From positions 1-16,648 of the forward strand of contig CAVRVO010000024.1 of NCBI GenBank assembly GCA_963724625.1: a stretch of DNA of 16,648 bases, in the 5' to 3' direction. This document shows, piece after piece, positions 15,558 through 16,648 of this stretch. Within the stretch, counting starts at the first letter, position 1; the number at the start of each line of letters is the position of its first letter. A program made the translations under genes and the position numbers. Under the pieces are notes generated by a model that made no database searches, was not told where the DNA came from, and was given only the letters and a program-made list of their open reading frames with translations. The DNA is from DATBVX01 sp963724625 (GTDB lineage: Bacteria; Pseudomonadota; Gammaproteobacteria; Steroidobacterales; Steroidobacteraceae).

Positions 15558-16628
15558 CTAGAGTAGACGCTGCGCCAGGCGCCAGTATCCGTCTGCAATC
15601 CCCTGGAGCATGCGAATGGCGAGGCGCGAAACGCGACCCGTGCCGACGGCTGGCGTCAGTGGCAGCGGACCACCTTTCAGGATGAGCCGATCGCTCGTGC
15701 GCCGGGTGCGCTGCACGGCTTGTCGTTCGACACGCAGCCGTGGAAGCTCCTTCCACCACGATTGCAGTGCGCTGAACCATTCGCCGAGCCAACCCTTGCT
15801 CGCAACGCCTGCGAGCTGGCAGAGCTCGTAGCATGCGAGGACCGGTGCAAGTACGAGCAGTGAGCGTGCGGCGAAGGACTTGGTGATCACGGACCAGCGA
15901 TTGCGGATCAGGTAAAAACACGCGCTGCTTCGACACGGCGTCGCCGGTCCGGTACGAGAGATGCGGCCGTCCCGCTGCCGTGCAGGACGCGTGCGGCCGG
16001 CACAACGAGCAACTCGTAGCCCTGGACGTTTGCGCGGACGCCGAAGTCGTGGTCCTCGTAGTTGAAGCCAAACCATTCGTCGAACAGCACTCCATGACGC
16101 CACCGGCCCGCGGTCGATGAGGAAACATGCGGTCACGAGTGACGTCGTGGGAAGAGTCGCTGTCGGCAATTCACGCATCGGACGATCAGCATTGCGTGTC
16201 GACATGAGTCCAAGAAAGTGGCAGTCGGCGCTTTCGTACTGCACGAGTGCCGGATTATCTGCGTACAGCACGCGCGGTGCGACGAGGAGGGCATGAGTCG
16301 ACGCGGTCAGCGCCTCGAGCAGAGTTTCCGCGCACCGCACGTCGAGCTGCACATCGTTGTCCTGGAAGAGTATGAGGTCGTGCACGGCCGCTGCGAAACC
16401 GGCGTTGCGTGCGCCCGCCGGTCCGCGGTTGGCAGTGAGCTCGAGCACCCGGATATCCGGATGCTCGCTGCGCAGCCAGGCGATGCTGCCATCGGTGGAG
16501 GCGTTGTCCACGACCAGAATCTCGCCAAATGCCAGCGACGAGCGGCCTGCCGCCAGGAGAGCGGCCGGGAGGTGCTGCGAGCCTTGGTAATTGACGATGC
16601 ACAGCGTGACTGGGCGCTCCGGCGGCAC
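15558..16628 (-). CDS. GT2 (GT-A) glycosyltransferase, broken by three frameshifts
   Basis: This glycosyltransferase of family 2 is similar in layout to rhamnosyltransferase-type (WbbL-like) enzymes. The GT-A core shows VTLCIVNYQG, ILVVDNASTDGS and FQDND (the DXD metal site). After repair, FGFNYEDHDFG provides the catalytic-base region and HGSGTA leads to YLIRNRWSVITK, a typical end of the catalytic domain. A hydrophobic and basic C-terminal part follows and may lie on the membrane. The frame breaks near 16110-16120 (extra G in a GGG run), near 15965-15985 and at a run of five T (coding strand; 15915-15919). Each is consistent with one extra base, so the end returns to the original frame. The repaired length is about 355 aa. 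It is the first operon gene in the window; the promoter lies outside. Confidence 0.78.
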   Translation of the reverse strand: MPPERPVTLCIVNYQGSQHLPAALLAAGRSSLAFGEILVVDNASTDGSIAWLRSEHPDIRVLELTANRGPAGARNAGFAAAVHDLILFQDNDVQLDVRCAETLLEALTASTHALLVAPRVLYADNPALVQYESADCHFLGLMSTRNADRPMRELPTATLPTTSLVTACFLIDRGPVASWSAVRRMVWLQLRGPRLRRPRKRPGLRVARCAGRTRPARQRDGRISRTGPATPCRSSACFYLIRNRWSVITKSFAARSLLVLAPVLACYELCQLAGVASKGWLGEWFSALQSWWKELPRLRVERQAVQRTRRTSDRLILKGGPLPLTPAVGTGRVSRLAIRMLQGIADGYWRLAQRLL

Positions 16629-16635
16629 TGGGCAA

Positions 16636-16640
16636 CCTCT
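16636..16640 (-). promoter_or_regulatory. ribosome binding site fixing the GT2 start
   Basis: On the minus strand AGAGG lies seven bases before the GTG at 16628. This supports the GTG start, which begins the protein four residues before the first beta strand region of the GT-A fold. Confidence 0.5.
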
Positions 16641-16648
16641 TATTTACG

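Noticed and set aside
14941..16128. A 395-codon minus-strand frame across the two glycosyltransferases
   Set aside because: Only a short stretch (about 15915-15985) reads as real GT2 sequence, because of frameshifts; the rest is Arg/Ser-rich shadow.
1..16648. CRISPR array, tRNA, rRNA, insertion sequence or prophage
   Set aside because: No regularly spaced repeats, cloverleaf-like or rRNA-like sequence, transposase or terminal inverted repeats were found on reading both strands.

Overview
The window looks like a GC-rich Gram-negative chromosome segment. An outer-membrane TonB-dependent receptor, a periplasmic glycoside hydrolase and a TIR/TolB-like/TPR protein together suggest a gammaproteobacterium near Xanthomonadales/Steroidobacteraceae. 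This placement is an inference from gene families and could be wrong. No rRNA, tRNA, insertion sequence, integrase or CRISPR array is visible.

Left part (29-8121): a self-contained glycan uptake locus. On the minus strand are a ROK-family repressor, then a PfkB-type sugar kinase and an FHS-like MFS sugar permease that overlap by GTGA. On the plus strand, divergent from the repressor, are a TonB-dependent receptor and a family 9 glycoside hydrolase that overlap by ATGA. A near-perfect 18-bp AT-rich palindrome lies between the divergent genes and is the obvious candidate operator. The inferred route is: oligosaccharide through the receptor, cleavage by GH9 in the periplasm, monosaccharide import by the permease, phosphorylation by the kinase, and control by the ROK protein. 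The sugar is not known; beta-glucoside or beta-glucosaminide is the best guess from GH9.

Middle (8194-10302): one convergent minus-strand gene encodes TIR + FlgO/TolB-like + TPR. Behind it is a 225-bp gap holding two perfect GC-rich hairpins and a possible 65-aa hydrophobic ORF.

Right part (10303-16628): a tight five-gene minus-strand operon whose promoter lies outside the window. In transcription order it has a GT2 glycosyltransferase, a GT4-like glycosyltransferase, an alkaline-phosphatase-superfamily enzyme, a GMC oxidoreductase and a PAPS sulfotransferase. It looks like a pathway that builds and decorates (oxidises, sulfates, trims phosphoester) a surface or secreted saccharide or glycolipid.

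Data quality: five genes (permease, kinase, receptor, phosphatase-like, GT2) are split by about eleven frameshifts. Nearly all are consistent with one extra base, often in a short homopolymer. The protein families continue cleanly across the breaks and the repaired frames end in exact stop/start overlaps with the next gene. I therefore read these as probable sequence errors and annotate the full-length genes, noting each break.
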